A DNA stretch of 64,000 nt from Shewanella sediminis HAW-EB3 (GCF_000018025.1 NC_009831.1:682001-746000); one strand, 5' to 3'; counted from the stretch's first letter, positions 27,771 to 36,298 are shown. Numbers and translations: made by a program. Notes: generated by a model from the letters alone, not told the origin.

Positions 27771-28268
27771 ATGATTTTAATCAGGAAGGCGGTTGAGGGT
27801 GATGCTCAGGCTATTTATGACCTCAGGAGTCGGGCTATCCTCGAAGAGTGCGCAGGATTCTATAGTGCAGAGCAACTATCACTATGGACGAAGGGTGGCG
27901 TGTCAGAAAGTTTAATGACCGATATCGTAAACTCATTTTATGTTTCAGAGATCGATGGGCAAGTAATAGGAAGTGGCAAGCTAACGATTGAAACCGGCAT
28001 GCTAGATGCTATTTTCGTTGAACCTGAGTTTTTCGGTAGAGGGGCTGCCAGGTTAATGGTTTCCTTTCTTGAAAACCTGGCTTTAGAGAGTGGTCTTAGT
28101 TCAATAAAACTTGAGTCCACGCTCAATGCTGCTCCATTCTATCGCCGATGCGGATTTGTAGGTGATGAGATCTCCACTTACCACTCACCGAGAGGCATAA
28201 GCTTAGATTGTGTTCCAATGCTAAAGTCACTGGAAAAGAGAGAGCAAGGTGATGCAAGTCAGCAATGA
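27771..28268 (+). CDS. GNAT family N-acetyltransferase
   Basis: 165-residue GCN5-related acetyltransferase. The acetyl-CoA motif is seen in the segment VEPEFFGRGAARLMVSFLE (about residues 85-103), and the C-terminal beta strands are present (APFYRRCGFV, followed by a His/Pro stretch). It resembles small-molecule GNATs rather than ribosomal-protein RimI. ATG 27771 follows AGGTG at good spacing; the earlier in-frame ATG at 27732 would add 13 non-homologous residues. A truncated paralogue lies 4.7 kb upstream. Confidence 0.9.
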   Translation: MILIRKAVEGDAQAIYDLRSRAILEECAGFYSAEQLSLWTKGGVSESLMTDIVNSFYVSEIDGQVIGSGKLTIETGMLDAIFVEPEFFGRGAARLMVSFLENLALESGLSSIKLESTLNAAPFYRRCGFVGDEISTYHSPRGISLDCVPMLKSLEKREQGDASQQ

Positions 28269-28285
28269 ACATATTTCCATTTTTG

Positions 28286-28519
28286 TCAGGCTGCGATTAC
28301 AATCGTTACCATATTATCGAACCTGCTAAATTGAGCTTCACCACCGACAAACAAAATTAAAGTTCCTTGTGCTGCGACATCCTCAACCAGCTTCGATATT
28401 TGTCTGAAATCATGGTGATACCCCTTTCCCGAACAGACTATTTGTCCAACCATTAGATCTTTAACATTGACGATATCGCCAACAACCAGTTGATCTACAT
28501 TTATTCTTTTGGTTCTCAC
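28286..28519 (-). CDS. Hypothetical small protein with SH3-like beta profile
   Basis: 77 residues, not recognised. GTG start preceded by GGAGAG at 8 bases. The beginning RTKRINVDQLVVGDIVNV resembles short beta-barrel (SH3-like) domains, and the rest is alternating hydrophobic strands without cysteines. It ends convergently 17 bases from the GNAT stop. A 67-codon frame upstream overlaps its start but is probably not a gene. Confidence 0.55.
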   Translation of the reverse strand: MRTKRINVDQLVVGDIVNVKDLMVGQIVCSGKGYHHDFRQISKLVEDVAAQGTLILFVGGEAQFSRFDNMVTIVIAA

Positions 28520-28692
28520 TGCAGATACTCTCCAATTGTTGCCACAGGTGCGATATCACAACCCATGACAAACTCAGTAAGTAAAAATCTGCACATCCTC
28601 ACTGTGCCCATACGAGACCCGCATAGCGGGGCGTAACTTCTTAAGCAAGGCCATTGTAGAGTGGTGTTTGCCTCGCTCTCAATGATCGAAAA

Positions 28693-28706
28693 TTGATCTG
28701 GATCAA
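28693..28706. promoter_or_regulatory. FNR/CRP-like palindrome
   Basis: TTGATCTGGATCAA matches the TTGAT-N4-ATCAA consensus of FNR (EtrA) sites exactly. It lies about 175 bases upstream of the small gene on the minus strand. CRP sites in this genus look similar, so the factor is open. Confidence 0.5.
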
Positions 28707-28802
28707 AGTATGAGCGCATTTAGCTCAATAACAAATAAGTTCAAACGCTTACAAATCAGATAAAGCTGGATCAATATGTATCATCTCTGGTAGGAGGCCT
28801 AA

Positions 28803-28946
28803 AAGTGTATATTTTTTGCACCAAAGCAATTTTTTAAGCCTGATGCTGAATTGTTTAAGCACTTAGACCAAGGGGACGAGTTTAACCGAAACCTGTGTAA
28901 CTGCGCCTATCTGAGTTTAGGTTCAGGGCATGCCTTCACTATTTAA
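28803..28946 (+). other. Protein-like open frame without a start codon
   Basis: Forty-seven codons open between two stops, with no ATG, GTG or TTG start at the left end. It reads PKQFFKPDAELFKHLDQGDE near the start and NRNLCNCAYLSLGSGHAF near the end, which looks like genuine coding sequence. Probably the 3' remnant of a lost gene. No family recognised. Confidence 0.3.
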
Positions 28947-29037
28947 TAGGCTATAGATTATCCAAGTCTATGGGGAGTCTTGTTTAGCTTTATCTGGTCT
29001 ATTGGCTTCGTGGGGCGGGGAATCGAATGGTGTTAAA

Positions 29038-29096
29038 ATACTATTGTGAAGTGATAGTGCTGTAAAAAGTACTATTGTGAAGCGATGCTGTTAAAA
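29038..29096 (+). repeat. Imperfect direct repeat of about 30 bp
   Basis: Two adjacent copies of a unit starting TACTATTGTGAAG and ending near TGTAAAA/TGTTAAAA, with small differences, followed by a third partial unit (ATAATAGTG). They lie in a gene-free stretch (28720-29266) in which nothing else is recognised. Confidence 0.6.
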
Positions 29097-29266
29097 AAAT
29101 AATAGTGTCGCAGGAAGATCAAGAAGGTATCAGATTTCATACCTGATTGATTTGTAATGTGTAACTTTTAAACTCGCTTAATCCGGACATCAATGTGCTT
29201 GTTCAAGATGACTAAGCTCACGTGATTGGCCCAGCTAAGGCGCTTAAATATTCACAGGAGCAAGAT

Positions 29267-29389
29267 ATGAGTAAAGGTAAGAGTATTCGTAAAGAAGGCA
29301 AGAAACAGCCACAGAAAACGGCCAAAGAAAAACGTATGGCAAAACATGCGAAAAAAGAATCCAGAGGCCTGTTGGATAACGTTAAGTAA
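29267..29389 (+). CDS. Small basic hypothetical protein (40 aa)
   Basis: ATG 29267 follows CAGGAG at good spacing and opens a 40-residue frame that is extremely basic: about 14 Lys and 3-4 Arg, starting MSKGKSIRKEGKKQPQK and ending LLDNVK. A terminator-like hairpin lies 160 bases downstream. It is too short for many gene finders, but the ribosome site, codon use and terminator favour a real gene. It probably binds nucleic acid or ribosomes; the function is unknown. Confidence 0.6.
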   Translation: MSKGKSIRKEGKKQPQKTAKEKRMAKHAKKESRGLLDNVK

Positions 29390-29494
29390 TCCGCTTTTCT
29401 GCGTCTCGCTATTCGCGAATCTCTTAGTGAGGAGCTTGCGAATCGCTAATGAAGAGCTAGCGAAGAGTCTCTGTTACTGTCTGCCGGCAACTGC

Positions 29495-29530
29495 CATGGT
29501 AAACATGGTAAACATGGTAAACATGGTAAA
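29495..29530 (+). repeat. 9-bp tandem array, (CATGGTAAA)4
   Basis: Four perfect copies of CATGGTAAA with no interruption, between the 40-residue gene and its putative terminator. The unit is 9 bases, so an ORF crossing it would gain or lose three codons per unit. Confidence 0.95.
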
Positions 29531-29546
29531 TGTGAAAAGTCGAGTC

Positions 29547-29574
29547 GGGCTAACTTCGGGTTAGCCCTTCTGTT
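29547..29574 (+). terminator. Putative rho-independent terminator
   Basis: GGGCTAAC (29547-29554) pairs with GTTAGCCC (29560-29567) around a 5-base loop and is followed by TTCTGTT. The T-run is weak. It probably ends transcription of the 40-residue gene. Confidence 0.55.
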
Positions 29575-29575
29575 A

Positions 29576-30220
29576 GTCGCTTGTGCTCTCTCCAATTCAA
29601 TCCTCTTAAGCTAAAGCATTAGACTTAACTTCACTTCTTCAAAATTTAGCTAACCGTTACGCATAAACTCCAATCGAAGAGATAATTCCCCTAGTGTAAA
29701 CATGGCTGAGACCTTCGGTTTCATGGTGAGGTTTTACAGGGTGAAACTTTTCGAGCGAGAGATAGGGATATCGAACTGGCTGTTAAACAGGGAGGTTGTT
29801 TGAAACCGCAGAGCGGCCATGGAGGGCTTCACAACGATATCCATATCTAACAGCCAGCTCGGCATCCATGCCTCTTGTTCATATACTCAGAAACCTAAGG
29901 TTTCTATTCACCGTGTCGCAGACGTGTTTGCACATCCAGATCGTTTATTGGCATCCTGCCACCACGACATTTATGCATCTCTGCATGGCACAAGCCGCAG
30001 GCTATAGGTAGTCATGAAGGCGAGACTTTCAATTATCCCTACCAATCAGCCACTAATGACAACTATCAACCATAACTATTTACTACAAAAAATGGCAGAA
30101 CCTTACTCTTGCTTTCATTTTGTACACTTTTCGTTGTACTCTGAGATGCAATCAACAAATTCCGGGCATTAGATCACGGAATGAATATAACAATAATGAT
30201 AAAGCGTCGACGAGGTTTGA
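29576..30220. other. Gene-free stretch with inverted repeats
   Basis: About 645 bases without a convincing gene. TCGAACTGGCTGTTA (29771-29785) is an inverted match to TAACAGCCAGCTCG (29848-29861), and AAACCTAAGGTTT forms a palindrome near 29892-29905. The two overlapping 60-70 codon frames here are rejected. The pattern fits a dispersed intergenic repeat or decayed mobile element. The last 200 bases should hold the promoter of the symporter gene, but no site could be assigned. Confidence 0.5.
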
Positions 30221-31600
30221 ATGGAAGGAATTACTGAATTTGTAAGTATGATCAATGGCTTCGTTTGGGGTACCCCCATGCTGGTCATGATCTTGGGTGT
30301 GGGTCTGTTCCTCTCGGTTGGCTTGAAGTTGATGCCAATCCTGAAGCTGGGAACCGGCTTTAAACTGCTCTGGTCGGGTAGGATCCCCGATAAAGATAAG
30401 ACCATGGAGGGGGAGATCAGCCCCTTTAACGCCTTAATGACCTCCCTCTCAGCCACTATCGGTACGGGTAATATCGCGGGTGTGGCTACCGCCATCTTTA
30501 TCGGTGGACCGGGCGCGCTGTTTTGGATGTGGTGTACGGCGCTGGTCGGCATGGCAACCAAGTTTGCCGAGGCGGTATTAGCGGTGAAGTACCGTGAAGT
30601 CGATGATAATGGTGACCATATTGGTGGTCCCATGTATTACATCAAGAACGGCCTCGGTAGTAAGTGGGCCTGGCTGGGCACTGCTTTCGCGCTATTTGGC
30701 TCCTTTGCCGGTTTCGGTATCGGTAATACGGTGCAGTCAAACTCGGTTGCCGATGCGCTGAGCAGTAACTTCGGTGTACCGACTTGGGCGACGGGGGTCG
30801 TTCTTATGATGCTGGTGGGCGCCGTGCTTATGGGCGGTATCAAGCGTATCGCCGATGTGGCTGGTAAGCTGGTTCCCTTGATGACACTGTTTTATATCGC
30901 TGCCGGTCTGGCTGTGTTGGCCGTTAATGCCGCTGCGATTCCCGATGCGATCGTTATGATTGTTCATAGCGCATTTAACCCGGTTGCCGCGCAGGGTGGT
31001 TTTGCCGGTGCGGCGGTTTGGGCGGCGATCCGCTTCGGTGTGGCGCGTGGTGTGTTTTCAAACGAAGCGGGCCTGGGTAGTGCGCCAATTGCTCACGCCT
31101 CTGCGCAGACCAATAATCCTGTGGCTCAGGGCTTAGTCGCCATGTTGGGCACTTTTATCGATACCTTGATTGTCTGTAGTATTACCGGTCTGGCAATTAT
31201 TGTATCGGGTGCCTGGACATCCGGTGAGAATGGCGCTGCATTGACTTCGCTTGCCTTCTCGACGGCGATACCGATGGGAAATTACATCGTTGCTGTAGCT
31301 CTGTCTGTCTTTGCTTTCACTACTATATTGGGTTGGAGTGTTTACAGCGAAAAGTGTGTGCAGTATCTGTTCGGTGTTAAAGCCGTTAAGCCTTTCAGGG
31401 TACTCTGGATATTGGTGGTGCCTCTGGGCGCCGTGAGTTCGCTGGACTTTATCTGGTTACTAGCCGATACCCTGAACGCTATGATGGCCATTCCTAACCT
31501 TATCGCTTTGGCATTGCTAAGCCCTGTGGTATTTAGTCTGACCCGCGAGTATTTTATCAAGAAGCGTGAAGATGAAGCCCAGGCTAAAATCGCTTCGTGA
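30221..31600 (+). CDS. Sodium:alanine/glycine symporter (AGCS family)
   Basis: 459-residue AGCS (AlsT/DagA-type) transporter that takes up alanine or glycine with Na+. Ten or more transmembrane helices are predicted. The family signature in the second helix region is visible (SATIGTGNIAGVATAI at about residues 78-93), as well as SNEAGLGSAPIAHA (about 285-298). A short charged C-terminal tail (KKREDEAQAK) follows. The ATG has no strong ribosome site. No riboswitch-like structure was found upstream. Confidence 0.93.
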   Translation: MEGITEFVSMINGFVWGTPMLVMILGVGLFLSVGLKLMPILKLGTGFKLLWSGRIPDKDKTMEGEISPFNALMTSLSATIGTGNIAGVATAIFIGGPGALFWMWCTALVGMATKFAEAVLAVKYREVDDNGDHIGGPMYYIKNGLGSKWAWLGTAFALFGSFAGFGIGNTVQSNSVADALSSNFGVPTWATGVVLMMLVGAVLMGGIKRIADVAGKLVPLMTLFYIAAGLAVLAVNAAAIPDAIVMIVHSAFNPVAAQGGFAGAAVWAAIRFGVARGVFSNEAGLGSAPIAHASAQTNNPVAQGLVAMLGTFIDTLIVCSITGLAIIVSGAWTSGENGAALTSLAFSTAIPMGNYIVAVALSVFAFTTILGWSVYSEKCVQYLFGVKAVKPFRVLWILVVPLGAVSSLDFIWLLADTLNAMMAIPNLIALALLSPVVFSLTREYFIKKREDEAQAKIAS

Positions 31601-31850
31601 TTTTAGCCTAAGGTTTACTGCGCAAGGTAACTATACATGAGCAGATTGATTGTTATTGTCCAAGCATCAATCTGTTCCATCGTTTGCTATTAATTCTGAA
31701 CATATATTTATTGAAAATAGAAGTAGATAGCGAAGCTATATTCATAAAATTCCCCACTTCAAAGTTCACATCTCAGCTGTTATCCCCCCATACACATACC
31801 CAAAATTGTATTACCTCACGTCAAAGTTAAGTCCATGGTGTAAGGGAATT

Positions 31851-32966
31851 TTAATCGAGGCGTTTATTGAACCTCATCGAGGCGATGATGATGCCTATAA
31901 CCGTGAAACCGACAAGCCAGAGCGCATCGAAGCGCATATCACTTATCTCGCCTCCTCTAAGCACTACGGCGCGGATGATCCGCATAAAGTGGGTCGCGGG
32001 CAGTATTTCGGCGATCCATTGAGCCGGTTTGGGCATGGCCTCGAAGGGGAACATAAAGCCCGATAGGAGTATGGTTGGCAGTATGATGAAGATGGTCATC
32101 TGCATCGCCTGAAGTTGTGACTTGGCTATGGTCGAGATGATAAGGCCTAAGGTGAGGCTTGCGGCGATAAACAGCAGGGTGCCCATAAGCAGTTGAGCGA
32201 TATCGCCATTGAGGGGGACATCGAAGATGATATTACCCAGTCCCAGAATGATCGTCATCTGAATAAGGCCGACAATGATATAGGGAAATATCTTGCCCAG
32301 CATTAGCTCTAATGGCTTGATAGGGGTAGTGATCAATAGCTCCAGGTTTCCTCTCTCTCGCTCTCTGACGATGGCCGCCGAGGTGAACAGAATCATGGTC
32401 ATGGTCAAGATCACCGCGATCAATCCCGGTACAATATTGACGGCAGAGCGTTGCTCGGGATTGTAGAAGAGGGCGACCTCGAATGTCGGCGGGACCTCTG
32501 TTTTTATGCCCGTTATCTGATCCAGTGGCATATGGCGCAGCTGTTTAATCGCACCGGCGATCATGGTATCTGAGCCATCGACCAGCCATTGGCCTAAGGT
32601 CTCCTTATTGGCTAACTTCTCGGTCAGGTTTGGTGGAAGAATGAGGGCGGCACGTATCTCTCCGCGGGTAATGGCATCTTCCGCTTCTCTGGCGGTTGTA
32701 TAATGGCTCTCTATGGAGACAACCTGTGTGACCTTAATGGCCTCGACTATCCAACGTCCGAGCGCCGAGTTACTCTGATCGACGATCGCGACAGGCACAT
32801 TTCTGACATCTGTGTTGATCGCATAGCCAAAGAGAAGCAGTTGAATGAGAGGGATCATCACCACCATACCGAAGGTGATCCTGTCTCTCATCAGTTGTCT
32901 AATCTCTTTGGTCGTAATGGCCTTTATTCTTCGCAAACTGTTAAGCAGGCTGTTAGCTAAAAACAT
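31851..32966 (-). CDS. ABC-2 type permease (YhhJ/YbhR-like)
   Basis: 371-residue inner-membrane subunit of an ABC-2 efflux system. It has an N-terminal helix preceded by the basic ITTKEIRQLMRDR segment, a large periplasmic domain beginning VAIVDQSNSALGRW, and five C-terminal helices with the signature IVRERERGNLELLITTPI (about 215-232). ATG 32966 follows the ATPase stop by one base and has GGAGG at 9 bases, so it is preferred over the longer frame starting at 33044. Last gene of a three-gene minus-strand operon with ATPase and HlyD adaptor. Confidence 0.93.
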   Translation of the reverse strand: MFLANSLLNSLRRIKAITTKEIRQLMRDRITFGMVVMIPLIQLLLFGYAINTDVRNVPVAIVDQSNSALGRWIVEAIKVTQVVSIESHYTTAREAEDAITRGEIRAALILPPNLTEKLANKETLGQWLVDGSDTMIAGAIKQLRHMPLDQITGIKTEVPPTFEVALFYNPEQRSAVNIVPGLIAVILTMTMILFTSAAIVRERERGNLELLITTPIKPLELMLGKIFPYIIVGLIQMTIILGLGNIIFDVPLNGDIAQLLMGTLLFIAASLTLGLIISTIAKSQLQAMQMTIFIILPTILLSGFMFPFEAMPKPAQWIAEILPATHFMRIIRAVVLRGGEISDMRFDALWLVGFTVIGIIIASMRFNKRLD

Positions 32967-32967
32967 A

Positions 32968-33951
32968 TCAATTAGCCTCCGACGTTTGAGGCTCACGGGT
33001 GCTATCTCTGTCTCTGTCCTGACCTGTGACGGTGACAAATACATCTTCCAGATTTGGCGGAACCTCTCTTATTTCGTTCAGGGCCAGTTCGGGCCGGATC
33101 TGTCTGAGCCAGCCCAGAGGATCTGAGATCTTGTTGTCTACCAAGACCCTTAAGCGCGCTCCCAGTTGGGCCGCCGATTTGATCTCTCTATTGAGCATCA
33201 GCTCCGATTTGAGCTGTCTCAGGTTAGGGTGTGAGACTTCGATAACATGGGCGCCCATCTGCCGCATCAGCTCGTTGGGGCTGCCATCGGCGCGAATATA
33301 CCCTTGCTCCATGATGGCGAGCCCATGGCATCGCTCGGCTTCATCCATGTAGTGGGTGGTGACCAGAATACTGGTGCCACTCTCAGAGAGGTCGAACAGC
33401 TGCTCCCAAAAGTCTCGTCTGTTTTGAGGATCCACTGCCGATGTGGGCTCATCGAGAAAGAGGAGTTCGGGATCGTTAAGGCATGAACAGGCGAGGGAGA
33501 GACGCTGCTTCTGACCACCGCTAAGGGTTCCGGCATACTGTTTCGCCTGCTTTATCAGTTTATAGGTGCTGAGCAGTTCGCCTATTTTTCGTTTACTCTC
33601 ATTGGGGGTTAAGCAATAGATTTGAGCGATAAACTCTAGGTTCTCTTTGACGGTCAGGTCGTCATAGAGAGAAAATTTCTGCGTCATATATCCGATACGC
33701 AGTCTTAGGGCCTCGGCCTGTTTAGGGATAGACATACCCAGCACCTCAATACTTCCCGCCGTGGGAGTGAGTAGTCCGGTCAGCATGCGGATACTGGTGG
33801 ATTTTCCACAGCCGTTTGGGCCCAGAAATCCATAGATATGCCCCTTCTCGACGCTAAGGTTCATGTCGGAGACTGCCGCTAACGAGCCGAAATGTTTAGT
33901 GAGTCCCCTGGCGTCGATGGCTAATTCATTCGAGGAGCCTTTGTTGTTCAT
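32968..33951 (-). CDS. ABC transporter ATP-binding protein
   Basis: 327-residue nucleotide-binding subunit of the same efflux system. Walker A GPNGCGKST, signature LSGGQKQR, Walker B LLFLDEPT and the switch histidine region LVTTHYMDEAERC are all intact. ATG 33951 overlaps the HlyD stop (ATGA). The longer frame to 34098 would lie inside hlyD and is rejected. Together with the HlyD-like and permease genes it forms a complete YbhFGRS/RbbA-type export module, unlike the ATPase-less operon at 7.7 kb. Confidence 0.94.
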   Translation of the reverse strand: MNNKGSSNELAIDARGLTKHFGSLAAVSDMNLSVEKGHIYGFLGPNGCGKSTSIRMLTGLLTPTAGSIEVLGMSIPKQAEALRLRIGYMTQKFSLYDDLTVKENLEFIAQIYCLTPNESKRKIGELLSTYKLIKQAKQYAGTLSGGQKQRLSLACSCLNDPELLFLDEPTSAVDPQNRRDFWEQLFDLSESGTSILVTTHYMDEAERCHGLAIMEQGYIRADGSPNELMRQMGAHVIEVSHPNLRQLKSELMLNREIKSAAQLGARLRVLVDNKISDPLGWLRQIRPELALNEIREVPPNLEDVFVTVTGQDRDRDSTREPQTSEAN

Positions 33952-34892
33952 AATGGCAGGTCCACTTGGGAGGGGATCCCTGTGGGCAGTCTGTCTGCGT
34001 CGCTGCCCAGATCTATCTCGGCCAGAAAGACCAGTCGGGCTCTGTCCTCCTGGTTCAGCGCATAGTAAGGAGTAAAAGCTGGCTGGGTACTCAGCCAACG
34101 CAGCTTGCCTTGAAATACCTGTTCGACGCCATCGACATGGACTGTAAGTGTCTGACCTATTGTCAGTTTGGCAACATGAGTCTCAGGAATATAGACCCTG
34201 GCATAGGGGGCATTATCGGCTTGGATCGCCACAATCACGGCGTTGGGTGGGACGCGCTCTCCGAGATTGAAAGGCAGGCTATCGAGATTTCCATCTCTGG
34301 TGGCGATCACGCTGAGATCGTCTAAGGTCTTCTTTTCCAGCGACAGGTAGGCCTTTGCAGCATCGAGCGCCGCCTTAGCCTGGTTGATATCTTCCTCTCT
34401 GACTCCCGCGATCAACTTGCTTAAGTTTTCATTGGCTGCGTTAAATTCGGCCTGGCTTTGATCTCGGTTCGCTCTCGCTCTGTCTTGTGCTGCCTGGCTG
34501 GCAAGATTTTGCTTCAATAAGCTGGATGTTCTTTTATAGGATTGTTTGGCCTCTATCAGGGCGGCTTGGGTTCGGGCTACATTTGCCTGAGCGCTGGCAA
34601 TATCTTCGGGTCGTTCACCATTGGTTAATCTTAACAGGTAGGCTTGTGATTTTTGGACTTCAGCATTGGCCATCGCTACAGTCGCCAGCTGTTTATTGTT
34701 ATCAAACTGTAACAGTAATTCGCCCTTTTTGACCATGCTTCCTTCGGCTATGGGCAGGTCGGTGATGATCTCACTTGCCGTCGCCCTGAGTAATACCCGG
34801 TCACGTTCTAACGTTCCTAGCGCTTGGTTTGTAACATCTCCCTGACAAGCGGCTAGGCTTAAGATAAAGATTATCGATAAAAAAGGCCTCAT
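33948..34892 (-). CDS. HlyD-like periplasmic adaptor, predicted lipoprotein
   Basis: 314-residue membrane fusion protein (YbhG-like). The N-terminal signal ends with the lipobox LAAC (about residues 13-16), so it is probably lipid-anchored. It has lipoyl halves around residues 38-62 and 195-215, and a coiled-coil hairpin (about 70-190) rich in Ala, Gln and Lys. First gene of the minus-strand operon; overlaps the ATPase gene by four bases. The divergent intergenic region with three palindromes (35222-35277) starts about 330 bases upstream, so it could be coregulated with the genes beyond. Confidence 0.92.
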   Translation of the reverse strand: MRPFLSIIFILSLAACQGDVTNQALGTLERDRVLLRATASEIITDLPIAEGSMVKKGELLLQFDNNKQLATVAMANAEVQKSQAYLLRLTNGERPEDIASAQANVARTQAALIEAKQSYKRTSSLLKQNLASQAAQDRARANRDQSQAEFNAANENLSKLIAGVREEDINQAKAALDAAKAYLSLEKKTLDDLSVIATRDGNLDSLPFNLGERVPPNAVIVAIQADNAPYARVYIPETHVAKLTIGQTLTVHVDGVEQVFQGKLRWLSTQPAFTPYYALNQEDRARLVFLAEIDLGSDADRLPTGIPSQVDLPL

Positions 34893-35186
34893 CTCTAAAT
34901 GTCCTTAATGTTTTATCCCGACAGATCTATTTATGACAGGTAATGCTAACTGCATCAAGTGTTTAGCTCGGTGTTTTATTGCTTTTGTCACCTATTGTAA
35001 TAGTCTAATTCAGTGATGTTAAAAGTAACCTTACGCAAACTTTAATAACCCGCCAGCTTGTAATTGCAACACTCGTACCACTTAGTTGTCTTTTTTCTCG
35101 CCAGAATGCGATTTACTGAATCTTGATATCTTCATCACATATACGTCCGAAATAACACTGGTGAATAACTGAAACGCAACATTTAA

Positions 35187-35200
35187 ATGATCTAGATCAA
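35187..35200. promoter_or_regulatory. FNR/CRP-like palindrome in the divergent region
   Basis: ATGATCTAGATCAA differs from TTGAT-N4-ATCAA at one base. It lies 22 bases before the triple operator array and about 190 bases upstream of the membrane protein gene at 35378. CRP- or EtrA-type control is possible. Confidence 0.45.
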
Positions 35201-35221
35201 AACAATCTTGCATCTTCGGAT

Positions 35222-35277
35222 TTAGAGTAAAGACTCTAATTTAGAGTAAATGCTCTAAGTTGGAGTTTTAGCTCTAA
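35222..35277. promoter_or_regulatory. Three tandem 18-bp palindromes (putative operators)
   Basis: TTAGAGTAAAGACTCTAA (35222-35239), TTAGAGTAAATGCTCTAA (35241-35258) and TTGGAGTTTTAGCTCTAA (35260-35277) lie at an exact 19-base period with one base between them. Each has 7-base arms around 4 bases. The same motif stands alone at 7649-7666. The spacing of nearly two helical turns suits cooperative binding by a dimeric repressor or activator. The last site ends 100 bases before the ATG at 35378. Confidence 0.75.
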
Positions 35278-35377
35278 CGTGGTTTAAGAGCTTGTTTAAA
35301 AAATATTTTAATTGAATGTTTGCGCTGCTGAAGGGTAAACGTTCTGAATCGATAGATAACTCGTACCTGGAGGCATT

Positions 35378-36286
35378 ATGGACATTCCTGTCTGGCAATA
35401 TGTCGTTTCGATGACTGGATATATTGTGTTTTTGCTCGTTTTGGTGGAAGGCATGCGCCGTGCACCAAGAATGACAGCCGCATTTTGGCTGCTGTCCCTT
35501 TTAACTGCGCCTCTATGGGCAGACAACCTTGATGGATGGTTCCGTTGGGTTAAGACGGTCAGCGTTCTTATCCCCACAGCTATTGTCGTAGGTGGTGCCA
35601 GAATTGCCTGGCTATACCATGATAACCCAAACAAATTCCTCGCGTTTTTCCGCGGTGACTGGGTGTTGAAAGTGCTCTACATGGTACTTTTCCTCAATAT
35701 TGCTGAAGCGACGGCTAAAGATTTCGCCACCGCCAACTACTTCAACGCTATCTGTGGTGTCATCTTATGTATCACTATTCCGTTCCCACGTTATAAGAAT
35801 GGTAAGCGTCTGTACTGGGTGATAGGCCGTGATAAGCCAAATGACCTGCTGTTCTATTCAACTGCGGCATGGAACTTCCTCTATACCACATGGAACCTGG
35901 CATTCGTATTCGGTGAAAACCCAGGCTTCTTCGCCAGCTCATTCTGTATCTTGATGGCTGCCGAGTTGTACCCAATCATCAAGGGACGCCCAGAGCTTTA
36001 TATCATAGCTCGAGTTTACACTCTGGCATTCCACATTCTTGTTCGGGCAAACGGCGACATCTTCACTCCGGTTATGGACTCTTCGAGTTGGGCCAGCGAT
36101 AGCGTGGTCTACTACTGGGGGGCGATTAACCTGGCTATGCATATTCCGTTCGTTATCTGGTACTTCAAGACTAAGAACAAGAGTGAAACCAACGAACCTC
36201 CATTTGGAGAGAAGTCTCCACCACCGCTCATCTCAGATTATTCAGACACTAAGGTGAATGACGAGAGCAAGCTAACTACAGCCTGA
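35378..36286 (+). CDS. Uncharacterised polytopic membrane protein A
   Basis: 302 residues, about eight predicted transmembrane segments, family not recognised. Distinct features are a Trp/Lys loop WFRWVKTVSVL (about 55-65), NIAEATAKDF (about 107-116) and AWNFLYTTWNLAFVF near residue 168, followed by a charged, disordered C-terminal tail (about 265-302). The same three features recur in the neighbouring protein (36355-37533), so they are paralogues. GGAGG precedes the ATG. It is the first gene behind three palindromic operators. No catalytic motif was seen; a transport or membrane-sensing role cannot be told apart. Confidence 0.8.
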   Translation: MDIPVWQYVVSMTGYIVFLLVLVEGMRRAPRMTAAFWLLSLLTAPLWADNLDGWFRWVKTVSVLIPTAIVVGGARIAWLYHDNPNKFLAFFRGDWVLKVLYMVLFLNIAEATAKDFATANYFNAICGVILCITIPFPRYKNGKRLYWVIGRDKPNDLLFYSTAAWNFLYTTWNLAFVFGENPGFFASSFCILMAAELYPIIKGRPELYIIARVYTLAFHILVRANGDIFTPVMDSSSWASDSVVYYWGAINLAMHIPFVIWYFKTKNKSETNEPPFGEKSPPPLISDYSDTKVNDESKLTTA

Positions 36287-36298
36287 TCGAAAGGTCAC

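Noticed and set aside
22541..28268. Integron cassette array
   Set aside because: No attC-like site (inverted RYYYAAC/GTTRRRY ends) was found at the gene borders, and orientations differ.
28516..28719. 67-codon minus-strand frame overlapping the start of the 77-residue gene by four bases
   Set aside because: No good ribosome site, a palindromic CCCGCATAGCGGG segment within it and no recognisable pattern. The overlap could be coincidental.
29796..30011. Two overlapping frames of 62-71 codons
   Set aside because: Inverted repeats and palindromes run through them; no ribosome site; the pattern looks like a dispersed element.
30012..30220. Glycine riboswitch before the alanine/glycine symporter
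   Set aside because: The conserved GGAGAG and ACCGCCGAAGG-type elements of the glycine aptamer are absent.
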